Of a DNA stretch of 50,192 nt, positions 25,503-34,495 are shown in pieces. The position numbers were made by a program, and so were the translations under genes. Numbering within the stretch: the first letter of the stretch is position 1; every line of letters begins with the position of its first letter. A model generated the notes under the pieces. That model was not told the DNA's origin and did no database searches. It saw only the letters and a program-made list of their open reading frames with translations. Source of the stretch: Pseudomonas fluorescens. Its GTDB lineage: Bacteria > Pseudomonadota > Gammaproteobacteria > Pseudomonadales > Pseudomonadaceae. The stretch spans positions 1 through 50,192 of the forward strand of contig NZ_CABVGX010000042.1 in assembly GCF_902497625.1 (NCBI RefSeq), read 5' to 3'.

Positions 25503-27419
25503 ATGTTGGCATTTATTCCTGAGACCGACTTCGCTGACGAAAGCCTTAATGGCTATTTTTTGCGATTGGCCGAGGAGAACTTTCTCGGTTCGGTCACGAC
25601 CCTGCTGCGGCCGACTGGAGTCCGATTCAAGGCTCAGTATGCGCAGCGGGAACTGCAAGTCATTGCCGACTATCACGGCCTGGAGGTGCAGCGACTACAG
25701 AGGCTGGCCAGTTTTCCCACCCTTCACGGATCGCTGGTGACCGGCGCCTTTATGCGCAAAGCCGCGATTGCTGTGTGTCCCGAATGCCTTGGGCAGGAAG
25801 GCTACATCCAGCAGGCTTGGCATCATGAGCTGTTTACGGCCTGCCCGACGCATCAGGTACTGCTGATCGATCAATGCCCCGAATGCGACGCGCCAGCCGA
25901 ACTCAATCGCGGCGCTGTGTCTCGTTGTCGCTGTGGTTATGCGCTGAGCGAGGCTTGCGGGCGCCCGGCCGACGCGGCGAATCTGTTCATCTCGTCGGTG
26001 TTGCTGGCAGAGCCCAGCCGACCATGCGTGCTGAGCGGGCTCAGCGATGAGCCGGGCGTGCCGGCGGATATCGACAGGTTTCTCATCTTCCTGGCGAACT
26101 TGGCCCTGTCGACACCACAGCGAAAAAACGCCGCGATCAGCTTTCAGCGCGCATTGGAGATTAATCAAGCCTGCTTTGCCTTGGCGGAAGATCTACCAAA
26201 TCGCTTTCACGCGTTTGTACAAAACAAGGTGCAGGCAGCCAACCAACTCAAGTCCAGTCGATTCGTCCACAATCTCGGCCCCTGGTACAAAGAGCTGAAT
26301 GCAACGTTTGCGTCCGCCGCCTACAGCTCGGTTCGTGCCACGGTGTGCAGCGTGATGCTGGAACAGGCCGATGCCCCCATCAACCGCAAAATGAAGTACA
26401 TCGCTGCCGAACTCTTGGGGCTGAAAAAAACCTTTACCGCCAGCGAGGCGGCGCGCTTGTTGAGCTCCTCCCCGGATCGAATCGTCTCCTTGGTGAAGAC
26501 CGGCCAGCTGGCGGGGGAAATCATGCAGGGTTCGGCGGTGGAGTTCTGCGTGGTTGACCGGTTGGCGGTGGAAGCGCAGCAGCTGGCCGCCAAGGGTTTT
26601 GTCACCGGCAAAGAGCTGCTCAGCCTGCTCAACATCAGCCGCCGGGTGCGTGAGCGCTTGCTCGCGTCGGGTGTGCTGAATCGGGTGACTGACAGCGACA
26701 AGCCGCTGTTTGCCAAGGGGGATTATCGCGTGGAGGACATCCAGCGCCTGGTGGATACCTTGGCCGAAGGCTGTCGCCACGTCGCGTCGGCCTCAAGCGT
26801 GGGGCTCGATGACATCAGCGGCAAACGCTTTTCCGGTCAGCAGATGCATGAGCTGTACCGGTTGATATTCGGCGGTCAGATCAAGCCCGTGGTGAGGGAC
26901 GCCGGTATCCAGGGCCTGGCGGCGTTCAGATTTGATCATGACGAATTGCTCGGCCACCTGCGGCTAGAGCCATCCCTGCCTGAACTGACCATCACGGATC
27001 TGACCAAGATCACGCGCTGGAAACACGAGACCATCAAGGCGTGGATCGACAGGGGCTTGTTGCCGGCGCGCACAGAACTCGACGAAGGCAAGCGTCGGGT
27101 GCTTATTTCCGTGGCGAACCTGGTGACGTTTCTCTCGCGCTATGTGGTGGCGGCGGATGCCGCCGAGCGTTTGGGGAGCAAGTCGATCTGGTTGACCAAG
27201 CCGCTCAAGAGCAGAGGCGTGTTGGCGCAAGGGGCGCACGCCACCCGCGAGGGCAGCCAGCGTGGCGTCCTGTTTTCCGCCGACGCCTTGATCAATGTCG
27301 CCTCCGGTCGCACGTCTGATTGGGCCCGCCAGCCCGCACCGGTGTGTGCTGAGCCTCGAGCGCCCTTGGTTGAAGAACTGAGCCTGCACGGCCTGTCCTT
27401 GCTAAAGACGCAGCCATGA
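25503..27419 (+). CDS. tniQ: TniQ/TnsD-like target-site selector
   Basis: TniQ-family proteins recognise the attachment site and recruit TnsC. I chose the ATG at 25503 (638 residues), which has GGGAGAA 6 bases upstream. The N-terminus has the TniQ signature MLAFIPETDFADESLNGYFLR (in two parts) and a zinc-binding set: C92-PE-C95, H108, C114-PT-H117, C125-PE-C128 and C142-R-C144. The long C-terminal region carries several helix-turn-helix-like stretches suitable for reading a specific DNA site. Given where the element sits, that site is inferred to be the 3' end of gyrB. The last bases overlap the next gene (ATGA). Confidence 0.88.
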   Translation: MLAFIPETDFADESLNGYFLRLAEENFLGSVTTLLRPTGVRFKAQYAQRELQVIADYHGLEVQRLQRLASFPTLHGSLVTGAFMRKAAIAVCPECLGQEGYIQQAWHHELFTACPTHQVLLIDQCPECDAPAELNRGAVSRCRCGYALSEACGRPADAANLFISSVLLAEPSRPCVLSGLSDEPGVPADIDRFLIFLANLALSTPQRKNAAISFQRALEINQACFALAEDLPNRFHAFVQNKVQAANQLKSSRFVHNLGPWYKELNATFASAAYSSVRATVCSVMLEQADAPINRKMKYIAAELLGLKKTFTASEAARLLSSSPDRIVSLVKTGQLAGEIMQGSAVEFCVVDRLAVEAQQLAAKGFVTGKELLSLLNISRRVRERLLASGVLNRVTDSDKPLFAKGDYRVEDIQRLVDTLAEGCRHVASASSVGLDDISGKRFSGQQMHELYRLIFGGQIKPVVRDAGIQGLAAFRFDHDELLGHLRLEPSLPELTITDLTKITRWKHETIKAWIDRGLLPARTELDEGKRRVLISVANLVTFLSRYVVAADAAERLGSKSIWLTKPLKSRGVLAQGAHATREGSQRGVLFSADALINVASGRTSDWARQPAPVCAEPRAPLVEELSLHGLSLLKTQP

Positions 27420-27772
27420 TCGTCCGTCGTACCTGGGCGGAACGGCGGTTGCCGGAAGCGCTAGCTTCCCCATTCGCGGCGCCGGTCACGGCCGAGCTGG
27501 GCGATGTGTTGATGAGCAATTGGTGTGCGGTGGGGGGTATGCATCACGATGCGCGACCGGCTAAACGGGAGCGGTTTCCGGATGGTCAGCGCATTCGTAC
27601 GTCTGACATCCACAGCGTCTCTCGTGACGGGCGTTTCTGGGTCATCCAGACCGCGAGTCAGAGTGGCTATGTCGTCGTCCCCTTGCATGCCGACGGCGGA
27701 CAAAGGTCGGCTGTCGATTTTTTGAAGATGCTGTGCAACGGTGTTTATTCCACTCCAGGCCGGCTGCACTAA
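27416..27772 (+). CDS. Small protein coupled to tniQ; paralogue of the next gene
   Basis: The 118-residue protein is unrecognised. Its ATG overlaps the tniQ stop (ATGA), so it is translated with the transposition genes. The C-terminal half (DGRFWVIQTASQSGYVVVPL and FLKMLCNGVYSTPGRLH) aligns with that of the next gene (QGYWTVTTVEADRYVIVSF and FARLMAEGLFRTPTTVH), so the two appear to be ancient duplicates. No membrane segment or known motif is seen. Because it is coupled to tniQ it may modulate transposition, but this is inference. Confidence 0.6.
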   Translation: MIVRRTWAERRLPEALASPFAAPVTAELGDVLMSNWCAVGGMHHDARPAKRERFPDGQRIRTSDIHSVSRDGRFWVIQTASQSGYVVVPLHADGGQRSAVDFLKMLCNGVYSTPGRLH

Positions 27773-27787
27773 CCGGGAGGACGGCGC

Positions 27788-28120
27788 ATGACAGTGTCAC
27801 TCGAGTTGGCGCAAGCCCTTGGCAACCGTGAGCTGTGGTTATCCATGACGGCGTTCCTGGTGGAGGTGCGGATCGAATGTGATTGTGCCTGCGGGCGCGT
27901 CTATGCCGATGTGCTGGAGCGTTTTGCCGATGGCTCAGCGCATTGCACCGCCGAGATCGTGAGTCTGGTGATGCGCCAAGGCTATTGGACAGTCACCACC
28001 GTCGAGGCTGACCGGTATGTGATCGTCAGTTTTGCTGGCCCAGCGGGCAAGCACTCGTTCTATGGTTTTGCCCGGCTGATGGCTGAAGGTCTGTTTCGAA
28101 CCCCCACCACCGTGCACTAA
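27788..28120 (+). CDS. Second small protein of the tns operon, paralogue of the previous gene
   Basis: The 110-residue protein lies 15 bp after the previous gene, preceded by GGGAGGA. It has an extra CDCACG segment near residue 31 not seen in its paralogue, with Cys spacing that could bind metal. The C-terminal half shares the pattern of a strand-rich block followed by F-x-RLM-x-G-x-F-x-TP and a terminal His. Function unknown. Confidence 0.6.
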   Translation: MTVSLELAQALGNRELWLSMTAFLVEVRIECDCACGRVYADVLERFADGSAHCTAEIVSLVMRQGYWTVTTVEADRYVIVSFAGPAGKHSFYGFARLMAEGLFRTPTTVH

Positions 28121-28234
28121 CCAGCGCTGAGCGCGCCTTGGCCGGTAGTCAGCGATTGCCCCCCGCCGCGTAGGTTGAGCTGACGTCCCGTCGTCAGCGT
28201 CCAGGCGGTTGATCATTCAACGGAGGTAAGCGTG

Positions 28235-28642
28235 ATGAACGAATCGAATCCCCTAACGCGGATGGCCCGCTTTCTGTATGGCGCCGGCACGCCGGCGGCG
28301 GGCCTAGACCTCAGCCCGCCGGAGGCGAGCCGTGAAGCACAGCGTCGCTACCCGCACAAACCCTACTGTTTGGTCAGTCAGTGGATGGTGGTGGATCTGC
28401 TCGTGGAGGATCCGGTGCAGTGGGCCGCTGAGCATCCGGGGAAAGCGCCGCGCCTCGTGTTGGCGCATAACATTGTGTTCGACAGCGCCGGTCGCTTTCC
28501 GCCGGGCTATTGGGTTCGAAGTACCTATGAAGTCTCCTATGCCGCGCCGGGTTTTTTCGAGACCGGCCATACCGTGTACGTACTTCTGGGCGAGGGCTGC
28601 AGCAAAACCGAAGCTTTGGAGCTGGTGTTCAGCCTGTATTAA
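28235..28642 (+). CDS. Hypothetical protein of the tns operon (DUF6957-like)
   Basis: I chose the ATG at 28235 (135 residues) because GGAGGT lies 7 bases upstream; a GTG one codon earlier is possible. The protein has a pattern, WMVVDLLVE then LAHNIVFDSAGRFPPGYWVRS and FFETGHTVYVLLGEG, that I recall from a Pseudomonas domain of unknown function (probably DUF6957), without certainty. There is no catalytic motif. It is third of the extra genes after tniQ, 114 bp from the previous one, and probably co-transcribed. Confidence 0.55.
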   Translation: MNESNPLTRMARFLYGAGTPAAGLDLSPPEASREAQRRYPHKPYCLVSQWMVVDLLVEDPVQWAAEHPGKAPRLVLAHNIVFDSAGRFPPGYWVRSTYEVSYAAPGFFETGHTVYVLLGEGCSKTEALELVFSLY

Positions 28643-28819
28643 GGCACCGCCATGACAGTGCCGCCTTCCCTGGCGCTACCGCCACCGATCCGTCTGGCCA
28701 CCGGGCGTGAACGACTGGTCGATGCCACGTCCGGTGGTCGCGGGCGAAGAGACTGGGCACGGCATCACCGAGCCCCCTGGAGGAAGAGCCAACGTGTCCT
28801 CTCATCACGAGGTCGTACC

Positions 28820-29554
28820 ATGCGTCTATACGTGCTCTCCGATTTGCATCTGGAATTCACCCCCTTCGTGCCGCCCAGCGTGGAGGCGGACGTGGTGATC
28901 TTGTCCGGTGATATCGATGTCGGTACCCGAGGCTTGGCCTGGGCGCAGCGCACCTTCGCCTGTCCCATTCTTTATGTCGCCGGCAATCATGAATACTACG
29001 GCGGCCACCTCAGTCGCACCCTGGAAAAGTTGCGGGCGTTGCAAACTCCACGCGTGCAGGTGCTCGAGCGTGATGAGGTGGTGATCGGTGGCGTGCGTTT
29101 TCTCGGCACGACGGCCTGGACGGACTATGCCGTCACCGGCAATGCCGTGCGCGCCCAATGGCAGGCGCAGGCGCAGATGACGGATTTTCGCCGCATTCGC
29201 ACCGCCGGTTATAGGCGGGTGCGCCCTGCCGATTTCATGGAACAGAACCATCAGGCCCTGACTTGGTTGCGGCAGCGCTTGGCGGTGGCGTATGCCGGCC
29301 CCACGGTGGTGATCACGCACCATGCCCCATCACTGCGTTCGCTGCGCAACAGCCCGTATGCCGGTACCGATCTCGACGCGGCGTATGCCAACGCGTGGGA
29401 ACGGTTGATGGGGCCGACCATTAATCTGTGGGTGCACGGGCATGTGCACGAGGCCGAGGATTACGTCCTCGCGGGGACGCGGGTGGTGTGCAACCCGCGC
29501 GGTTATCCCGGGGAAGCCACTGGCTTTGAGCCGGGGTTGCTCATCACGGTATGA
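28820..29554 (+). CDS. Calcineurin-like metallophosphoesterase
   Basis: The 244-residue protein (start at ATG 28820) has all the metal-binding signatures of the family: DLHL (8-11), GDID (30-33), GNHE (55-58), THHAP and GHVH. Such enzymes hydrolyse phosphodiesters or nucleotides with two metal ions; some defence systems and repair nucleases use this fold, and the substrate here cannot be told. It is the last gene in the rightward run that starts at tnsA, with a 177-bp gap before it. An upstream in-frame extension to 28652 is possible, but it is low-complexity and unlike the family. Confidence 0.85.
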   Translation: MRLYVLSDLHLEFTPFVPPSVEADVVILSGDIDVGTRGLAWAQRTFACPILYVAGNHEYYGGHLSRTLEKLRALQTPRVQVLERDEVVIGGVRFLGTTAWTDYAVTGNAVRAQWQAQAQMTDFRRIRTAGYRRVRPADFMEQNHQALTWLRQRLAVAYAGPTVVITHHAPSLRSLRNSPYAGTDLDAAYANAWERLMGPTINLWVHGHVHEAEDYVLAGTRVVCNPRGYPGEATGFEPGLLITV

Positions 29555-29837
29555 GCCTGCCGGGGTGTGCCGGTGGCGATCAGGGGATTCGAACCGCACT
29601 GCGCATAACCGGCACAAGGTTAAACCCGAGGGGTGTGACCCAACGGCGGGCATCCACTTGCGCCGATTGCACATTTTCGGAAGACCTTACTGGTCGGCCT
29701 GGGCGATGTAACTCAGGTGGCGCCCTTCTATGGCTCGCGGGTTTCAGTTGAAGGTTGGAACGGTGGTATTGGCACGACGGTAATACTGTGGAAATCAACG
29801 TGGTCTTTGCTAGCTGCTGAGCATTGAGGAGCCGATC

Positions 29838-30995
29838 ATGGAGCAATATGATCGTGGTGTGCTGCTGGAGCAGGTCTGGACTGACCCCGTGTCAGTGGTC
29901 GCGCTCAAGTATGGGCTGTCTGACGTCGGACTAAAAAAGCTGTGCTCAAGACTGCAGATACCGACGCCCATGCGAGGATATTGGGCAAAACGTAAAGCCG
30001 GTAAGCGCGTGCCGCCTCAACCCAAACTCCGGGATTACACCGGGCCTCCGGGCTACCTATGGCATCACGCTCCGGTGCCGGCCCCGCAATCCAAAGTGCC
30101 CGCCATCGAGTCGATTGATCCCCGGCTGCAAGCTGTCATCGAATATGAGCAACTGCCGAGCCACCGGATACGCGTGGCAGAGCGGCTCACAAATCCCCAT
30201 GCCTATGTTGTGCAGACACGTGAGGCGTTGCTTCATCCCGTCTTGGATCAGCGGGGCATGCCCTTCCCCAGTCGCCGTCAGCGGGCACTTGATATGAAGG
30301 TTTCGGCTGCCATGCAGCCTCGGGCGCTTCGTATTGCTGACGCCTTGATCAAAGCCTTCGAGACCCGGGGGTATCCAGTGCTCATGGGTGATCGATGCCA
30401 CGTCGAAATATTCGGGATACAAATTGGTCTGCGCTTTTTCGAGCCGACAAAGCGTTCTGAGAGCAGTCCACCTCCGCGTGCCTTGGCGCGAAGTGAACGC
30501 ATCCATTGGAGTTCGATATCGTCGTCGCAGTACGTTCCCACAGGCCAGCTTCATGTGTTGGGCGATGCAGGGTATGGCGGGAAAATTATGGACTCCACCC
30601 ATACGCCTGTTGAGCAGCAACTCAACAAGCTGATCATCATGATGGTTCGGCGCGCCGTCGAGCTGTTGATCGGGCGGGAAGAGCGGGCCATCGCTGAAGT
30701 GGGGCGTCGGCAACAACGTGATGAAGCCTTAGCCAAAAAGGCGGAGCAGGATGCCGAGCGAGCAAAACTACAGCGGCTTGAGGATGACGCCCACCATTGG
30801 CGACGGGCCAATGCGCTTCGGGAGTATCTTGTCGAGTTAGAAAAAGGAACCTACCGCGCCGGAGCCCCGACGCAAGTGCAGCTCGCCTATTTACAGTGGG
30901 CTAAGGCCAAAGCGGATTGGCTTGATCCCCTTACCCATACGTCAGATGAGCTGCTGGATCTGGATATTAAAATTCCCAACCAATATGGCTGGTAG
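29838..30995 (+). CDS. Hypothetical HTH-containing protein
   Basis: The 385-residue protein starts MEQYDRGVLLEQVWTDPVS with the pattern ALKYGLSDVGLKKLCSRLQIPTPMRGYWAKR, an HTH-like N-terminal region that recurs in many uncharacterised Pseudomonas proteins. The middle has a basic stretch, and near the C-terminus there is a long charged helix (QQRDEALAKKAEQDAERAKL) that may form a coiled coil. A GAGGAG ribosome site lies a few bases upstream. It is separated from the metallophosphoesterase by 283 bp. It may bind DNA; no function is known to me. Confidence 0.6.
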   Translation: MEQYDRGVLLEQVWTDPVSVVALKYGLSDVGLKKLCSRLQIPTPMRGYWAKRKAGKRVPPQPKLRDYTGPPGYLWHHAPVPAPQSKVPAIESIDPRLQAVIEYEQLPSHRIRVAERLTNPHAYVVQTREALLHPVLDQRGMPFPSRRQRALDMKVSAAMQPRALRIADALIKAFETRGYPVLMGDRCHVEIFGIQIGLRFFEPTKRSESSPPPRALARSERIHWSSISSSQYVPTGQLHVLGDAGYGGKIMDSTHTPVEQQLNKLIIMMVRRAVELLIGREERAIAEVGRRQQRDEALAKKAEQDAERAKLQRLEDDAHHWRRANALREYLVELEKGTYRAGAPTQVQLAYLQWAKAKADWLDPLTHTSDELLDLDIKIPNQYGW

Positions 30996-31186
30996 AGGTC
31001 GTTGGGGTGCCCGCGCATTTCGCTCAGCACCGTCAACCCTTTTTCATTAGCGCCGCCGCTGTTGGTTTAAAGGCCGTAAGCATCCGGTAAACACGCCTTC
31101 CCGACGCGATCACTTAAGGTGATGCGGTAGCTTAGGAGTGGACGCAAATGTCCTCTCCCAAAGCTACGGGGACGGCCATGGCTGTC

Positions 31187-31633
31187 TTATTTCACGCGCA
31201 ATTCGAAGTTCACTATGCCGTCTCGAGACTCGAGTTTACTAATCTCGCAGACTTCAAGCGCCAAACCTGTAAGGCGTTGCAGGCTATTGCGAAACTCCTG
31301 TTCTATCTCAGCTATGCGGAGCGTTCGGACAGCTTCAGAAAACGAACTCACTACCAAGGCTGGCTGTGGGATATTTTCATCTTGCCCATGGCTCTGCTCG
31401 GCTAGCGAGCGGGCGTACTGGATAAGATGGTTAAGGCGTTTTTTTTGACCGCTATCCAAGTTGATCCAGCGTTGTATTCCAGCAACGCTGCATTTGCTGA
31501 TATCTGCAATTCGCCCTTGCGAGTGTCCCGTAGCCTCCTGAACCGCTTGGATCAATGCATTGGTTCCTTTTATGGTTTTGCCGTCCTCGGATGGCTTAAG
31601 ATTTTGCAGCGCCAGACTGATCTTGTTTGTCAT
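31187..31633 (-). CDS. Hypothetical HTH-type regulator-like protein
   Basis: The 148-residue protein is read leftward; I chose the ATG at 31633, with AGGTG upstream, over a GTG at 31642. The N-terminal half contains an HTH-like stretch (ATGHSQGRIADISKCSVAGIQRWIN in two parts) similar to Cro/YdaS-like domains, and the C-terminal half is helical. A 14-bp palindrome and a related half site lie 30-90 bp upstream, consistent with autoregulation. Its partner genes are not clear. Confidence 0.55.
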   Translation of the reverse strand: MTNKISLALQNLKPSEDGKTIKGTNALIQAVQEATGHSQGRIADISKCSVAGIQRWINLDSGQKKRLNHLIQYARSLAEQSHGQDENIPQPALVVSSFSEAVRTLRIAEIEQEFRNSLQRLTGLALEVCEISKLESRDGIVNFELRVK

Positions 31634-31642
31634 GCAGTTCAC

Positions 31643-31999
31643 CTATGTGCTTACTACGTAATGTGTAGCTAAGCATATTCTTCCTCGTTGCTGAGTGTCA
31701 ACAGGTATTGCTTAGCTAAGCATTACATAGGCACTACATGGCGCACTTTGCATGGTTCGCTGCGCCTGAAGGCATGACCAAGATGCAGTCGAAGATTTTG
31801 TAAGGGGTACTGGTGCCCTGTCGTTCATGGGCCACGTTCACTCTCAGCAGCGTCACGTCCATTAAGGGAGTGTTGGAGCGCCAGGCAGCCACACACGTAG
31901 CTCTACGGAGATAACGATTCCCTCAGCTGGCTATGTAGTGGCATTCTGACTATGGTTCGTTAATCTAGTCTTTTCAGCACGTTCTACAAAAGGGCATCT
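31643..31999. promoter_or_regulatory. Divergent intergenic region with palindromic operator
   Basis: The region between two divergent genes holds the perfect 14-bp palindrome TGCTTAGCTAAGCA (31709-31722) and a related copy of its half, TAGCTAAGCAT (31666-31675). These are likely binding sites for the leftward HTH protein. No other gene is supported in these 357 bp. Confidence 0.55.
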
Positions 32000-32371
32000 A
32001 TGGGCGCTGTCATCACCCTTCTAGTTTTTTTAGTGCTTGCGTTCTTTGTTGTGGCGGCACTAAGGCGCCTGTTCAAATGGGCCAGAGGGTCGAACGGAAA
32101 ACGGGCGCCAATTGACCACAGCCAGCTAAACGTTGTCGCCGAGGAGGCGGTCAAGGCGACACGAACCGCTGCGATCATTAGCTCCGCTGCGGCATATTCT
32201 TTGGCTCCCACTGGCCTCGCGGCTCTTGGAGCTAAAGTTGGTCTGGTAAGCGTGCCGATCATAGTGGTACTTGCTCCTCAGCTAGGTATTCTCGCGGGAG
32301 CAGTCGTAGTCATCGCTTACGCCATCAGCCTCTACTCCAAGCATCGACGAGGAAAAGATTCGTCCAGCTAG
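32000..32371 (+). CDS. Small membrane protein
   Basis: The 123-residue protein starts with a hydrophobic membrane segment (ITLLVFLVLAFFVVAALRRL, about 5-24), a basic loop, and a second hydrophobic region after residue 70 (VGLVSVPIIVVLAPQLGILA then GAVVVIAYAISLY), ending in a polar tail. I do not recognise the family. It lies alone between an HTH gene and the leftward UDG-like operon; its role is unknown. Confidence 0.5.
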   Translation: MGAVITLLVFLVLAFFVVAALRRLFKWARGSNGKRAPIDHSQLNVVAEEAVKATRTAAIISSAAAYSLAPTGLAALGAKVGLVSVPIIVVLAPQLGILAGAVVVIAYAISLYSKHRRGKDSSS

Positions 32372-32704
32372 TGCCTACAGCATTGTTGACTCAGTGGGTA
32401 TATAGATATCCCAGGACAACGAACAAGATTGCTCCATTTCAACTGCCCTGAAGAAAGCTCTTTGAGAATTTTTTGAAGGTTGGATTTCCACCAATACTCT
32501 TATTGGTGCTTTGTCGGCTGCACGGCAGTTACCCCAAGGGTTTCAACCTGGCTCCAGCAATAGTGGCTTGCTGAGTACGATGGGGGGCGAGCTGCCGCCG
32601 CAGTCGGGTGGGGGAACCGGCGATGTACTTCTAGGGCGGGGCAAAACGGGCGAATATTTTCTCGCAAAGCACTTCAGCTTGTTGGGTGATCGTGCTCATC
32701 TCGC
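32372..32704. other. Intergenic region without a supported gene
   Basis: Between the membrane-protein gene and the end of the convergent UDG-like gene I see no ORF with coding character and no clear terminator. A frame on the plus strand (32511-32822) overlaps the UDG-like gene and is judged spurious. Confidence 0.4.
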
Positions 32705-33484
32705 TTACTCCATGGCCTTCAGTTTGTTTATTTTCCCTCTGAGTTGGGCTATGGCATTGTCCAGCACGCCGGGATTGGTCTTGATGGATAAAGACTCTCG
32801 GGACTTTGTGCCTAAGAAATAGCTGATCCTTTCGGCATTGGCGCCTGAGGGATGTGGCAGGCCGTCCAGCAACTGCTCTGGCCGCAGTAGCCCGTTGTTC
32901 TGAAGGCGCTGAAATACTTCAGCCACTTTCGGGCCGAGAGGGACATAGATACATGTCTTGCCAAGGGCACGAACTTCCTCGGCCAGATGGGTATCAATCT
33001 GCTGGCGCAACGAACTGCGGCTGAGCATTGCCGGGCTGCCACTGTAATTTTCGCCGTCCACGAATACCGGGTAACGAAGGGCCGAGGTGTAATGCACCAG
33101 ATGCTGGTGAGTGTCGAACAGGCGAGCACAGCTGTTGATCCCTACTAGCTGATGGAGTCCGATGTGATCCAGCATCGCAATCAAATTGCTTCTCATGGGG
33201 CCGGAGAAGCTGGCTGTTTCCTTGGCTCGGCGTTTTGCCTCCTCAAGGCTGGCGCCGGCATGCAGTTGTTTACGAGCTTCATTCAGGGCGTTTATAGCTT
33301 GCTGATACCCCGGAGTGATTCCGCAAATCGTAATGCGGGCTTCAGTGTTGATGTAGTCAAACGGTGCATAGAAGGTTTCGAGGTTACCTTCGGATGCCAA
33401 CAGGAGATCTTGGGGCAGCGGGCGACCAGCGAGGTTGAAGGCTGTATCAGCGAGCAGGGGGCTGAATTTCTCAAAATAGCTCAT
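32705..33484 (-). CDS. Uracil-DNA-glycosylase-fold protein
   Basis: The 259-residue protein has features of the UDG superfamily: a strand followed by GITPG (55-59, motif I position) and a late loop with HPSGAN (211-216), similar to the HPS/HPN motif that enters the minor groove. CIYVPLGPKVAEVF (near 178-191) resembles the strand-helix before it. Such enzymes excise uracil or modified bases; in a mobile-element operon it might act on modified phage DNA. It is the last gene of a leftward three-gene operon, 15 bp after the DUF4258-like gene. The match is by motif only, so substrate and activity are open. Confidence 0.65.
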   Translation of the reverse strand: MSYFEKFSPLLADTAFNLAGRPLPQDLLLASEGNLETFYAPFDYINTEARITICGITPGYQQAINALNEARKQLHAGASLEEAKRRAKETASFSGPMRSNLIAMLDHIGLHQLVGINSCARLFDTHQHLVHYTSALRYPVFVDGENYSGSPAMLSRSSLRQQIDTHLAEEVRALGKTCIYVPLGPKVAEVFQRLQNNGLLRPEQLLDGLPHPSGANAERISYFLGTKSRESLSIKTNPGVLDNAIAQLRGKINKLKAME

Positions 33485-33499
33485 GGGTCATTCCTTGAT

Positions 33500-33841
33500 T
33501 TAGTGAGTTCTGTTGTGAATGCGGCGGGCTGCGGTATTTATTGGTGTGCCACGCCGCAGCCGCCTATGTGGTTTCTGCGGTTTCAACCGCTCATCGCGAT
33601 AGCCCAAGGTGATGACGTTGTCGTCGGCTACGACTGCAAAGATGTCACGGCTGCGTTGCGCCAGCGTTTGGTGAGCGGGGTCGACTTCATGAATGAGTTG
33701 CTCAAAGCCAATACGGTCGAAGAAATAGAGGCTTACACCTTTGTTGTGGCCTATTTTTCCGTAGGTCAGCAACCAGTCCAATTGTTCTTGGCTGATGCCC
33801 CTTTGTTGGCTGCGTTGTGCTGCGTGCAAGGTCAAATGCAT
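33500..33841 (-). CDS. DUF4258-like small protein in the UDG-like operon
   Basis: I chose the ATG at 33841 (113 residues), which has GAGGT 7 bases before it; a TTG at 33859 would overlap the previous gene. The protein begins LHAAQRSQQRGISQEQLDWLL, the His/Arg-Gln-Arg-Gly pattern also seen in the gene at 14553-14807, followed by a strand-rich body (DIFAVVADDNVITLGYRDER). Relatives are suspected small toxins or nucleases, but this is not established. It is the middle gene of the three-gene operon. Confidence 0.55.
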   Translation of the reverse strand: MHLTLHAAQRSQQRGISQEQLDWLLTYGKIGHNKGVSLYFFDRIGFEQLIHEVDPAHQTLAQRSRDIFAVVADDNVITLGYRDERLKPQKPHRRLRRGTPINTAARRIHNRTH

Positions 33842-33851
33842 GACAAATACC

Positions 33852-34484
33852 TCAGACAAAAACGCTAGGATTGAAATTGCGACGGCCTTTCAACCAGCGC
33901 AATGCCTCATGCGAATCCACGACAGTTCGCGTGCCCTGCTTGCGGGTGTTCAAGCGATCCGGTGCTATAGGTTGGGTGGCGTTACGAACAGACTTCTCGT
34001 TCATTTGAGCTAAGACAGCCACTTCAGAAAGGGTCAGATAACCGCATTCCTCCCCCTGAAGGACGGTGGGCAGTGCTTTGTGAGCGGCGTCGCCCAAGGT
34101 ATCCAAGTCGAGCCGTGCCCTGATGGCCCCCAGCTTGAAGAGCTTTTCCAGACCCAGTGCCAGTGAGTTGGCGCTATGGAATTCCTCATCCCAGCGGGCC
34201 TGGTTGATAAAGGAAGCGAAATCCAGCCAGTTATCGTCTTGGATGCCGAGGTTTGCTGTATTTAGACATCCGTTCACCGCGTATTCGTAGCAGCTATTCG
34301 CAATGTCGATGAAATGGTCGGCCCCACCTAACACTCTATCCAAAGCATCAGCATCGCAGCGGTATCTATCAGCCTCAGCCTTCAAGTGGCCGAGATAGGC
34401 CTCCGTTACCTCTCTGGAGATGTCGTCAGGAGAAAGCTTGGTTTCGGGTTGCACGTGATTGCAGAAGAGGTCTTCCAGTCGCAT
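33852..34484 (-). CDS. HTH-type protein heading the UDG-like operon
   Basis: The 210-residue protein has a helical N-terminal part and a C-terminal excisionase-like HTH: YLTLSEVAVLAQMNEKSVRN followed by LNTRKQGTRTVVDSHEALRWL, the usual helix-turn-helix plus wing plus a final helix. The upstream DNA carries a 16-bp palindrome and further copies of its half site, so it is probably an autoregulator. It is first in the operon, and the next two genes follow within 15 bp. Confidence 0.65.
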   Translation of the reverse strand: MRLEDLFCNHVQPETKLSPDDISREVTEAYLGHLKAEADRYRCDADALDRVLGGADHFIDIANSCYEYAVNGCLNTANLGIQDDNWLDFASFINQARWDEEFHSANSLALGLEKLFKLGAIRARLDLDTLGDAAHKALPTVLQGEECGYLTLSEVAVLAQMNEKSVRNATQPIAPDRLNTRKQGTRTVVDSHEALRWLKGRRNFNPSVFV

Positions 34485-34495
34485 ATATTCTACTC

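Noticed and set aside
29580..29600. GGGGATTCGAACC resembling a tRNA T-arm in reverse
   Set aside because: The flanking bases do not form a T stem and no other tRNA arm is found, so it is not a tRNA gene; it may be chance or a very decayed fragment.
32511..32822. Plus-strand frame of 103 codons
   Set aside because: It overlaps the UDG-like gene antisense and has low-complexity Gly/Ser content; no ribosome site.
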